In this document: one piece after another, positions 1 through 5,515 of the stretch | Numbering within the stretch: position 1 is the stretch's first letter | Layout: each line of letters starts with the position of its first letter | Assembly (NCBI GenBank): GCA_030668025.1 | Contig: DAOUUT010000130.1 | Span: 1-9,842, forward strand | Direction of reading: 5' to 3' | DNA length: 9,842 bases | From: Promethearchaeota archaeon | GTDB lineage: Archaea; Asgardarchaeota; Lokiarchaeia; Sigynarchaeales; SOKP01 | The notes under the pieces: generated by a model | Database searches by the model: none | What the model saw: only the letters and a program-made list of their open reading frames with translations | Told to the model about the DNA's origin: nothing | Translations under genes and position numbers: made by a program

Positions 1-104
1 TGATAGTAACTAAGAGCCAAAAGATCTTCTAACTCCTTTATACCTGCTTTTCCTAAAAGTTGAGCGTGCTTTTCTTCTAAACCAATAATTTCAATTAATT
101 TCAT
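1..104 (-). CDS. Helix-hairpin-helix (DUF4332-like) protein, N-terminal fragment
   Basis: Partial gene running off the left edge of the window; only the first 34 codons are present, reading leftward from an ATG at 104-102. The peptide starts MKLIEIIGLEEKHAQLL and continues with an AGIKELEDLLAL segment. This spacing (I-x-G-[L/I]-x-x-x-x-A-x-x-L-x-x-A-G-I-x-x-x-x-D-L-L) is that of the helix-hairpin-helix repeats of DUF4332-type proteins, which resemble the DNA-binding HhH units of polymerases and RecA-family proteins. The actual role is unknown. There is only a weak purine-rich stretch (GATGAG) before the start, so the ribosome site is not decisive. The gene is transcribed away from the hydrolase at 310, so the 105-309 gap is a divergent promoter region. 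The family call rests on a short motif and cannot exclude another HhH protein. Confidence 0.55.
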   Translation of the reverse strand, partial: MKLIEIIGLEEKHAQLLGKAGIKELEDLLALSYY

Positions 105-279
105 ATTAATCTCATCTGATTTTTACTAAAATAATAATTAATTAGAAATCATGCTGTTATTAATTTTATTCTATCCTATTATCAAAAATCTTAGATTTCA
201 TCAAACTTGCTTATTTTTTATGTAATTAACAGATTAGAAAGCAAATGTTCAAAGAATACTTTTTTATTAAAAAAAAATA

Positions 280-290
280 TTTAATATATA
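280..290 (+). promoter_or_regulatory. TATA-like box of the alpha/beta hydrolase gene
   Basis: The stretch TTTAATATATA after an A-run lies about 20-30 nt before the ATG at 310, which is the archaeal TATA-to-start-site distance. No Shine-Dalgarno sequence lies between the box and the ATG. Together these suggest a leaderless transcript beginning at or next to the start codon. The region is very AT-rich, so TATA matches are not rare by chance. Confidence 0.45.
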
Positions 291-309
291 GTCCATAAAA
301 TACATTACT

Positions 310-1290
310 ATGCAAACAATAATATTTGTATTACTTGTAATAGTAGTTTCCATTATTCTCTTGACAATTGGTTTTAAGAGGTGGAAAAAATCCGCAATTA
401 GAGTAATGGATGGTGGAGAAGTAATGGAGACAGCGACGGGGAAAATACATTACAACCTAACTGGAGAGGGACCAGTGTTATTTTTTATGCATGGTGGACC
501 CGGAGGGATTGACCAAGCGTACCTCCTTGATGGTTTAGTTCAGGAAGGATATTCATTACTCGCTGTTTCAAGGCCCGGATATCTAAGAACACCTTTTGTA
601 CCTCTATCTTATGTGGAACAAGTTGATCAGTATGTGGAATTATTAGACAAGTTAGCAATTGATAAAGTTGTTGCCATGGGATATTCAGCTGGTGGTCCTC
701 TTGCACTCAACTTTGCTAATAAATACCCCGAGAGAACTTATGCTCTGGTGATGGAAGCTGGTGTTAGTACAGTATACGAGAGTGAGGAAGGGATGGATTC
801 ATTTTGGGCGAAAATATTTTTGAGTAATAGAATACAAGATTTCTTGAGCTGGATTACTGTAATAGCTATTAAAATAGCTTTCAAAACGGTATTCAAGAGT
901 ATAATCGGCATGGAAACTTTACTTGACAAGGAAGGAATTAAGAGATTTACTGATCTGGTTTCAAATGATAAGGAGAGAAGGATGTGGTTAATGAGATTTA
1001 TGGATACAACCTTTCCAATGAGTTTAAGAAAACTTGGGCTTAATCATGATATAGAACTCTTAACATCAATCGAGAAGATTCCAGTTGATAATATTAATGT
1101 AAAATCCTTATTAGTCTATAGTAAAGAAGATAATGATGTTAAATGGTTAAATGCTGAATATCTCGAAACCAATCTCAAAGATTTTGAGCTATTGGTGACA
1201 CATGGAGGCCATTTCATGTGGGTAGGAGAAGATAGGGATAAAATAAAATCAAAAAGAATTGAATTTTTAAAATCAATAAATTTTGAGTAA
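310..1290 (+). CDS. Membrane-anchored alpha/beta hydrolase
   Basis: 326-residue alpha/beta-fold hydrolase. Residues 3-21 are a continuous hydrophobic segment followed by basic residues (KRWKK), so the protein is probably tethered by an N-terminal membrane helix with the catalytic domain on one face of the membrane. The HGGPGG oxyanion-hole loop lies at 61-66, SRPGY at 87-91, and the nucleophile elbow GYSAGG puts Ser126 as the nucleophile. Asp274 in the SKEDNDV segment and His301 in HGGHF complete the likely triad. The HGGPGG motif recalls prolyl iminopeptidase and related hydrolases, but the substrate cannot be read from the sequence. The segment between about 155 and 260 is the expected cap domain, which sets specificity in this family. 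The gene stands alone, with a divergent gene on the left and a convergent tRNA on the right. An ordinary cytosolic esterase is an alternative if the first 21 residues are not a membrane segment. Confidence 0.85.
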   Translation: MQTIIFVLLVIVVSIILLTIGFKRWKKSAIRVMDGGEVMETATGKIHYNLTGEGPVLFFMHGGPGGIDQAYLLDGLVQEGYSLLAVSRPGYLRTPFVPLSYVEQVDQYVELLDKLAIDKVVAMGYSAGGPLALNFANKYPERTYALVMEAGVSTVYESEEGMDSFWAKIFLSNRIQDFLSWITVIAIKIAFKTVFKSIIGMETLLDKEGIKRFTDLVSNDKERRMWLMRFMDTTFPMSLRKLGLNHDIELLTSIEKIPVDNINVKSLLVYSKEDNDVKWLNAEYLETNLKDFELLVTHGGHFMWVGEDRDKIKSKRIEFLKSINFE

Positions 1291-1430
1291 AGCTCTATCC
1301 GATAATTTCTTTATTCAACTATTCCAATAAGGAATATGATTACTAATCAGTTCAGCACATTGATGTACCAAGTGGTTTAAAATTTGGCATTGATCACGAG
1401 AATAACTCTAGAGAGAAAAGAAGATGAATA

Positions 1431-1550
1431 TGGCGGGAGGGAGATTTGAACTCCCGAAGGCCTTTGCCACTGGATCTTAAGTCCAGCACCTATAATCGGT
1501 CTTGACCCTTCTAAACCATAAGACCTTTGACCAGACTCGGTAATCCCGCC
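1431..1550 (-). tRNA. tRNA-Leu (anticodon UAA) interrupted by a D-arm intron
   Basis: Read on the minus strand from 1550 to 1431. The acceptor stem is GGCGGGA paired with TCCCGCC, followed by discriminator A at 1431; CCA is not encoded. The D-arm (ACC/GGT stem, GG in the loop), anticodon arm (CTGGA, loop CTTAAGA, TCCAG), long variable arm (GGC/GCC) and T-arm (GGGAG, TTCAAAT, CTCCC) are all intact. The anticodon TAA is at 1479-1477, decoding UUA leucine codons, and the long variable arm with the CCGAG...GGTCAAAGG D-arm is typical of Leu tRNA. About 35 extra bases separate the D-loop from the anticodon arm. Removing them leaves an 85-nt type II tRNA with all stems paired. The gene is transcribed toward the hydrolase and away from the longin-like gene. 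Confidence 0.93.
1492..1526 (-). other. Non-canonical tRNA intron (D-arm) with bulge-helix-bulge-like splice sites
   Basis: 35-nt insertion in the tRNA-Leu gene, beginning AGGTCTT and ending GATTAT. The AGGT at its start repeats directly after its end, so the exact cut could shift by up to 4 nt without changing the mature tRNA. The boundary given here is the one that folds: GGTC (1532-1529) pairs with GATT (1497-1494) as a 4-bp central helix with two G-U pairs, flanked by 3-nt bulges AAA (1528-1526) and ATA (1493-1491). GGTCTT (1525-1520) and AAGACC (1503-1498) form a perfect 6-bp inner helix. The outer helix is weak, so this is a relaxed motif. The intron falls near canonical position 21/22 rather than the usual 37/38. 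Confidence 0.8.
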
Positions 1551-1575
1551 AAAATTTTATGCTACGATACTAGAT

Positions 1576-1587
1576 GTTTTATAATAG
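1576..1587 (-). promoter_or_regulatory. TATA-like box of the tRNA-Leu gene
   Basis: On the minus strand TATTATAAAACA lies about 26-37 nt before the first base of the tRNA at 1550, placing transcription start a few bases upstream of the mature 5' end. This is the usual layout for archaeal tRNA promoters. The evidence is spacing and base composition only. Confidence 0.4.
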
Positions 1588-1794
1588 TAAGATGTTTTTT
1601 ATTAAACCAATTAGGTTTTAAGTGTAATATTGAAAAGTTATAGTTTTAATTTAAATTTTTACTTTAGAGATTAGCCTTCTAATTGTTATTCAATATAACC
1701 AGAAAAATAAGTAGTAAAAAAATAAAAATAAATAAATATTAACAAGATATTAAAATTATAACAATTGAAATAAAATAATTTTTTAATTCTTCAC

Positions 1795-1799
1795 GAGGT
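1795..1799 (+). promoter_or_regulatory. Shine-Dalgarno site that fixes a TTG start
   Basis: GAGGT, complementary to the CCUCC at the 3' end of archaeal 16S rRNA, stands 7 nt before the TTG at 1807. It supports translation from TTG, since no ATG or GTG start gives the conserved beginning of the protein. The same GAGGT core precedes the alkyltransferase gene further on. Confidence 0.65.
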
Positions 1800-1806
1800 A
1801 TTAATT

Positions 1807-2184
1807 TTGCCAGTTGGAATTCTTATAATTCGTTGGGATAATGAAATAGGGCCCATAAATGAAGGTTTTTACCCTGAAAACCTAAAGATTACAAATAACT
1901 TGCTCACACAGGTCTATTCGAGTCACAGATATCAATCGCTTAAACCTGGTTTTGCCAGCATTTCGTTAAAGAACAACAAAGTGGTTTCTTTCTTTTCTGG
2001 CGTAGGAGCTGACTTCATTAGTGTGGAAAATTATGTAGTTGCGTTGTTATTACGTAGAGATGAGAAACCAAATAAATATCGAGAAATTTTAAAAACGATA
2101 GCTGCAGATATACTCGATCAAGTACAAAATGGAGATTTTATGAAACGTTTACCCGAATTATATAAAGATTTGGCCAAGGTTTGA
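1807..2184 (+). CDS. Longin-like small protein (Asgard-type, function unknown)
   Basis: 125-residue protein starting at TTG with a well-placed ribosome site. The order of predicted elements is strand (GILIIRWD), strand around the IGP turn, helix (NNLLTQVYSSHR), strands (FASISLKNNKVVSFFSG and NYVVALLLRRDE), then one long C-terminal helix (REILKTIAADILDQVQ) ending in the tail LPELYKDLAKV. This beta-beta-alpha-beta-beta-beta-alpha order and the WDxxxGP start match longin/roadblock-related modules, which are expanded in Asgard archaea and in eukaryotes act with small GTPases and in vesicle trafficking. No enzyme motif, membrane segment or signal peptide is visible. A related but decayed C-terminus lies about 130 bp downstream. 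The fold call is by pattern only; a small family specific to these archaea with no trafficking role is equally possible. Confidence 0.6.
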   Translation: MPVGILIIRWDNEIGPINEGFYPENLKITNNLLTQVYSSHRYQSLKPGFASISLKNNKVVSFFSGVGADFISVENYVVALLLRRDEKPNKYREILKTIAADILDQVQNGDFMKRLPELYKDLAKV

Positions 2185-2223
2185 ATCTCAAATTAATTTT
2201 TATAAAAACCAACTAACTTATAT

Positions 2224-2245
2224 GTTTAATAAAGTTTTATTAAAC
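2224..2245. repeat. Perfect 10-bp inverted repeat
   Basis: GTTTAATAAA (2224-2233) and TTTATTAAAC (2236-2245) are exact reverse complements separated by 2 bases. The repeat lies 40 nt after the longin-like stop codon and before the decayed copy. Its centre also contains AAAGTTT-TATT-AAACTTT (2231-2248), close to the palindrome before the DUF1015 gene. It could be a weak hairpin or a protein-binding site; it consists almost only of A and T, so chance is possible. Confidence 0.45.
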
Positions 2246-2302
2246 TTTAATTCAATAATTCTTAAATAATAAGGATAAAATTCTGATAGATTAGGGTGAT
2301 TC

Positions 2303-2386
2303 TTTATCTTTAACAGAAATCAAACTCAAGATGGTAAATTTTTAAAGCTTCTACCTAAACTTTATAAAGATTTAGCTAAAATTTAG
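2303..2386 (+). pseudogene. Remnant of a second longin-like gene (C-terminal tail only)
   Basis: Reading 2303-2386 gives a short open stretch ending in QTQDGKFLKLLPKLYKDLAKI and a TAG stop. The intact gene upstream ends QVQNGDFMKRLPELYKDLAKV. Fourteen of these 21 residues are identical and most of the rest are conservative. The frame closes at TGA 2297-2299 and has no start codon or ribosome site, so this is the end of a lost tandem copy. A weaker resemblance may continue back to about 2268 (NKDKIL against NKYREIL) but requires an indel of a few bases. The protein similarity exceeds the DNA similarity, which suggests the copy diverged under selection for some time before it decayed. Confidence 0.7.
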
Positions 2387-2391
2387 GACAT

Positions 2392-2397
2392 AAAAAA
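2392..2397 (-). terminator. U-tract terminator of the coiled-coil gene
   Basis: On the minus strand a run of six T (AACTTTTTTATG) lies about 27 nt past the stop codon of the 2425-3462 gene, with a second T-run at 2415-2419. Archaeal RNA polymerase commonly ends transcripts at such tracts without a hairpin. Evidence is the tract and its position only. Confidence 0.35.
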
Positions 2398-2424
2398 GTT
2401 GGTAAGAAGAAGACAAAAATTATT

Positions 2425-3462
2425 TCAAGTTTCTTCTGGTTTTATTACAGTAATTTTTCCTGATTCGTTAATTTCAACAAGTTTAACGTTCTGTAAATTT
2501 TGGACGAACTTCTTTACCAATACTATGGGGGAACCAAGTGCGCCCCTCAATTCTTCCAAAGTCAGAGCGCCAACTTGTTCCACTATTAAGAACGCTTTAA
2601 ATTGAGCCTCGTGTTCCATTAAATCGGTTAATTTTTCATAGTAAGTAATCTTTTTCTCGTTTTTTTCCTTAAACTCCACGAGATAATTCATCTCTTTTTT
2701 CGCTATTCTTAGCTCTTCTTCTGCTAGTCGTTTTTTATCTAAAGCGTCTTCTAATTTATTGATCATATTTTGCTGTTGGTCCCGGATCTCGGCAAACCGT
2801 GACTTCAAATCTTTAGCTTCTGATGAAGCCTCTGTGGATGTCAGTTTACTATCTAGTAGAAACGTATCTAAATCAGTAATTTGACCTGCTAATTCTTTCT
2901 TTGCTTCGATATGGTCTAATCTTAATTGTTCGAGTTCTTTTTTCCATTTTTGATCCACATCTGATATTAAACCTATTTGTTCTTCTTGCAGTTTATCGGC
3001 AAATGCTTTAATTTCTCGTACTTTATTTTGTAAAGATTCAATACTTTCTTCTTTCAATAAAAGTTCTGATTGTTTTTCCGTTATTTCTGTTTTTAAATTT
3101 TCAATTAATTCAAGACTTTCCTCTAATTTTCGTTGAGTGGGGCGGTTTTGTTTCTTAGTATATTCTAATTCATTTTGAACCTCAAGAACTTTGCCTTTTC
3201 CTAGTTCAATCTCATTTTCTCTTTGAGTAAGCATTTCTCTTTGAGATCCAACTAATTCTTTTAGTTCTAAGACATCTGTAGGAATGTTATACAATCTATC
3301 TATTTTGTATTTTTGGTCTTCAATAATATTTTCATGCTGCGTTATAGCCCTCTTCTGTTTTTCTATCATTTCTTTTAACCTATCCATTTGCGATAGGAGA
3401 ACAGCGCTTTCTTTTTCGCTCGATTCGATATTATCTAATAAATTTTTTAAATCTTTAGGCAT
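2425..3462 (-). CDS. Long coiled-coil protein with C-terminal winged helix
   Basis: 345-residue protein. Residues about 5-55, 65-105, 110-200 and 215-275 are highly charged heptad-like helices rich in E, K, L and Q, with short breaks near NIPTD (59-63) and NRPTQ (106-110) and a looser stretch near 205-215. Residues about 280-342 switch to a compact pattern: helix (HEAQFKAFLIVEQ), LTLEELRGALG as a helix-turn-helix start, VLVKKFVQNLQN as recognition-type helix, then a beta wing (VKLVEINESGKITVIK). This is a winged-helix module. No ATPase, membrane or signal sequence is present, so it should be a cytosolic rod with a DNA- or protein-binding end. It converges on the longin-like gene. SMC or Rad50 is unlikely because there are no Walker motifs. 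I do not recognise a named family, and coiled-coil similarity to other proteins would be misleading. Confidence 0.85.
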   Translation of the reverse strand: MPKDLKNLLDNIESSEKESAVLLSQMDRLKEMIEKQKRAITQHENIIEDQKYKIDRLYNIPTDVLELKELVGSQREMLTQRENEIELGKGKVLEVQNELEYTKKQNRPTQRKLEESLELIENLKTEITEKQSELLLKEESIESLQNKVREIKAFADKLQEEQIGLISDVDQKWKKELEQLRLDHIEAKKELAGQITDLDTFLLDSKLTSTEASSEAKDLKSRFAEIRDQQQNMINKLEDALDKKRLAEEELRIAKKEMNYLVEFKEKNEKKITYYEKLTDLMEHEAQFKAFLIVEQVGALTLEELRGALGSPIVLVKKFVQNLQNVKLVEINESGKITVIKPEET

Positions 3463-3482
3463 CTTTTATTTACTCGATTCTT

Positions 3483-3491
3483 TAATTATAA
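3483..3491 (-). promoter_or_regulatory. TATA-like box of the coiled-coil gene
   Basis: On the minus strand TTATAATTA is centred about 25 nt before the ATG at 3462, and no ribosome site lies between them. This fits a leaderless transcript starting at the ATG. Other AT-rich boxes lie further upstream (3510-3533), so the choice is not unique. Confidence 0.4.
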
Positions 3492-3571
3492 GCATAGTTC
3501 AATGTTTTTGATAATTAAAAACTATATTTATTATTTATCTATTAAAACCATTAAATGTTAATATTGAGATA

Positions 3572-3607
3572 ATAGATCCAATTTATATATTTATCGAATT
3601 GATCTAT
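3572..3607. repeat. Inverted repeat enclosing the alkyltransferase TATA box (candidate operator)
   Basis: ATAGATCCAATT (3572-3583) and AATTGATCTAT (3597-3607) are reverse complements except for one extra C in the left arm. The arms surround the AT-rich core TTTATATATTT (3582-3592), which is placed as the TATA box for a transcript starting near 3613 with a leader of roughly 45 nt. A dimeric regulator bound here would block the basal factors. No regulator gene for it can be named in the window. Confidence 0.4.
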
Positions 3608-3646
3608 ATATGTGTCTAATACTGAAATTATTACATTTAAGGATTT

Positions 3647-3652
3647 GGAGGT
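3647..3652 (+). promoter_or_regulatory. Strong Shine-Dalgarno site revealing the alkyltransferase start
   Basis: GGAGGT is the strongest ribosome-binding match in the window. It is 8 nt before an ATT at 3661 in the reading frame of the alkyltransferase and 3 nt before an out-of-frame TTG at 3656. It shows that translation starts far upstream of the first in-frame TTG at 3817. Confidence 0.65.
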
Positions 3653-3660
3653 AAGTTGAA

Positions 3661-4233
3661 ATTCCCGTTTATTATTTTAAACCAGAAGTTATTGATCCAT
3701 ATCTATTTGTTCTTTACGACTATAAGAAGACTCAAAATATTATAAAACTGAGAGAAATCGATTTTTTTAAAGACGAATCGGATATTTTAAAGCATGTAAA
3801 GGATGAAAAACTAAAATTGGCTGATAAAAATGATCAAAAAGTATTATCCATTTTACTAGAAATGCAAAATAATATCAACGCATACTTGAAGGATGGTAAA
3901 ACAGATTTATTCAAAGCATTAAAAGAAATGGGTATATCTTTTGATCTCAAGGATAAATTCAATACTCCATTTTCTGAAAGTGTTTTAAAAGCTCTTCTTA
4001 AAATTAAACCAGGTGAGATAACTACTTATTCAAACTTAGCAAAAAGTATTAATTCAAAAGCTTACCGCGCTGTAGGGGGCGTTCTAAGAAATAACCCTCT
4101 ACCTTTAATTATACCTTGTCATCGAGTAATAAAGCAAGACGGAAAGCTTGGCGGATTTATGGGAAAAATGGATGAAGTTTGGCAAACCCATCTAAAAAGA
4201 AGTCTTCTTCGAATTGAAGGTTTTATGATTTAA
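3661..4233 (+). CDS. Methylated-DNA--protein-cysteine alkyltransferase
   Basis: Suicide repair protein that transfers alkyl groups from O6-alkylguanine in DNA to its own cysteine. The C-terminal domain is clear: LLKIKPGEITTYSNLAKSI, the DNA-binding segment AYRAVGGVLRNNP with the arginine finger, active site IIPCHRVI (Cys153 in a 190-residue protein) and the GGFMG loop. The reading frame stays open upstream of the first in-frame TTG (3817) back to 3655. The added residues, beginning IPVYYFKPEVIDPYLF, have the length of the N-terminal domain of this family, so starting at 3817 would remove it. No ATG, GTG or TTG opens the frame there: either ATT at 3661 is used, with ideal spacing from GGAGGT, or a TTG at 3656 was the start and one C is missing from the CCC at 3664-3666. 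The exact start is uncertain; the function is secure. Confidence 0.88.
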   Translation: MPVYYFKPEVIDPYLFVLYDYKKTQNIIKLREIDFFKDESDILKHVKDEKLKLADKNDQKVLSILLEMQNNINAYLKDGKTDLFKALKEMGISFDLKDKFNTPFSESVLKALLKIKPGEITTYSNLAKSINSKAYRAVGGVLRNNPLPLIIPCHRVIKQDGKLGGFMGKMDEVWQTHLKRSLLRIEGFMI

Positions 4234-4249
4234 TCTCTACAAAATAATG

Positions 4250-4270
4250 TTTTTAAAGTTTTAAAACTTT
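4250..4270 (+). promoter_or_regulatory. Core promoter of the DUF1015 gene with an overlapping 16-bp palindrome
   Basis: TTTTAAAG at 4251-4258 lies about 25-31 nt before the ATG at 4282, the expected distance for an archaeal TATA box on a leaderless transcript, and no ribosome site precedes the ATG. The perfect palindrome AAAGTTTTAAAACTTT (4255-4270) overlaps the box and continues toward the start site. A regulator bound there would compete with TBP/TFB. A similar AAAGTTT/AAACTTT pair occurs at 2231-2248. Confidence 0.4.
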
Positions 4271-4281
4271 TAAATCATATT

Positions 4282-5484
4282 ATGGTTAAAGTCTCAGCTT
4301 TACGACCCTATAATCCAAATAACCCAAAGGAATTTACTACGAATCCGTATGATGTTATTGGAAAAGAAGAAGAATACCAATTGAAACAAAACCCCAATTC
4401 CTTAATTCAACTTATACTACCTGACGGTGAAGGCGAAGAAATTTATAACAATGCCTCGCTCGCTTATGAAAAATTTAAAACTACTAACCTTATTGTGCAA
4501 GAGGACACTCCAAGTATATATGTTTATCGTCAAGAGTCCGCTCAGTTTAGTCAACAAGGGTTAATTATGGGAATCGCACTTCAAGATTATGAAGATGGCA
4601 ATATAATAAAGCATGAACATACTCGCGAAAAACCTCTTCAAGATCGAACTAAACACATAGTAGCGACTAATGTCGCAGCTGGGCTCGTATGGTCAGTTTT
4701 TAACGCCGATCGTGAGATAAATAATTTAATAGAGCAAATCAAACAAAAAGAACCCAAATTTGACTTTGAAAAATACAGTTATCGGCACTTAATCTGGCAA
4801 GAAACAGACCCGAATATTATTAATCAATTATCAAATCTCTTTAAAGATAAAAAAGTCTACATAGCAGATGGGCATCATAGAGCAGCGAGCGCAGCAGAGT
4901 ATCGAAAACATCAATTAAAAATTGAAAATAACAAAGAAAAAACTGATGCGCCATGGCAATATTTACTTTCTTATGTATCTTCAGACGATCAAATACGGAT
5001 TTTGCCTTATAATCGCGTAATCAGGAAATTAAGGGATGAAGAAGATACCTTCATAGAGAAATTAGAAAAAATCTTTGAAGTTAGAAAAGTTGATAGCGCT
5101 TTCAATCCGGATATGAAAAATACACTTGCTATTTGCATTAGGGGAAAATGGTATGAGTTGATTGCTAAAGATAAAACTTTCAACTCAAAGAGAGATAGTT
5201 TAGATGTAACTATCCTTCAAGATAAGGTTCTGGAGCCAATTTTAGGGATTTTAAATGTTCGGGCTGATGAAAACATCTTTTTTGTGGGGGGTATTCAAAA
5301 TCCAACTATTATGGAAAAATATGTTACAGATAAGGGAAACGACATTTTCTTCAACCTATTCCCTGTTGATATAAGAGACCTAGAATTGATTGCTGATTCT
5401 GGAGGAGTGATGCCTCCGAAATCAACCTGGTTTGACCCTAAGCTTTTATCCGGCTTAGTGCTACACGATTTAAGAGAAGAGTGA
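4282..5484 (+). CDS. DUF1015 family protein (possible link to serine metabolism)
   Basis: 400-residue member of the DUF1015 family, full length. Hallmarks are ALRPYNP near the N-terminus (6-12), HEHTREKPLQDR (111-122) followed by HIVATNVAAG, the YIADGHHRAASA motif (193-204), and the C-terminal MPPKSTWFDPKL-SGLV block. The family has no firmly assigned reaction that I can cite. Its genes frequently sit beside serA and serC-type genes in bacteria and archaea, and both types lie a few kilobases away here on the opposite strand. The DGHHR motif resembles the ParB/sulfiredoxin-fold nucleotide-binding motif that the archaeal free-serine kinase SerK also uses; this is my inference, not a demonstrated homology. 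No membrane segment or signal peptide is visible. The next gene begins 31 nt downstream on the same strand, so some read-through into it is likely. Confidence 0.9.
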   Translation: MVKVSALRPYNPNNPKEFTTNPYDVIGKEEEYQLKQNPNSLIQLILPDGEGEEIYNNASLAYEKFKTTNLIVQEDTPSIYVYRQESAQFSQQGLIMGIALQDYEDGNIIKHEHTREKPLQDRTKHIVATNVAAGLVWSVFNADREINNLIEQIKQKEPKFDFEKYSYRHLIWQETDPNIINQLSNLFKDKKVYIADGHHRAASAAEYRKHQLKIENNKEKTDAPWQYLLSYVSSDDQIRILPYNRVIRKLRDEEDTFIEKLEKIFEVRKVDSAFNPDMKNTLAICIRGKWYELIAKDKTFNSKRDSLDVTILQDKVLEPILGILNVRADENIFFVGGIQNPTIMEKYVTDKGNDIFFNLFPVDIRDLELIADSGGVMPPKSTWFDPKLLSGLVLHDLREE

Positions 5485-5492
5485 CCAAAAAT

Positions 5493-5500
5493 CTATAAAT
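5493..5500 (+). promoter_or_regulatory. TATA-like box before the oxidoreductase gene
   Basis: CTATAAAT sits in the 31-nt gap after the DUF1015 gene, 16-23 nt before the TTG start at 5516. The spacing is slightly short, so it may support start sites at or just inside the gene. There is no convincing ribosome site, so translation of this gene may depend on a leaderless message or on coupling from upstream. Confidence 0.3.
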
Positions 5501-5515
5501 TAGGCGCTTAAAAGT

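Noticed and set aside
485..929. Two short minus-strand open frames inside the hydrolase
   Set aside because: Both overlap the HGGPGG and GYSAGG coding region of a clear gene and show no own start signals.
1431..1550. Pseudo-tRNA or two split tRNA halves
   Set aside because: All stems of one Leu tRNA pair perfectly after removal of a single 35-nt segment, and both halves are in cis in the normal order.
1551..1806. Possible small gene or RNA in the AT-rich gap
   Set aside because: Only AT-rich sequence with TATA-like stretches is visible; no open frame with a ribosome site and no convincing stem structure was found.
2425..3462. SMC or Rad50-like ATPase
   Set aside because: There are no Walker A, Walker B or signature motifs at either end; resemblance would come from the coiled coil alone.
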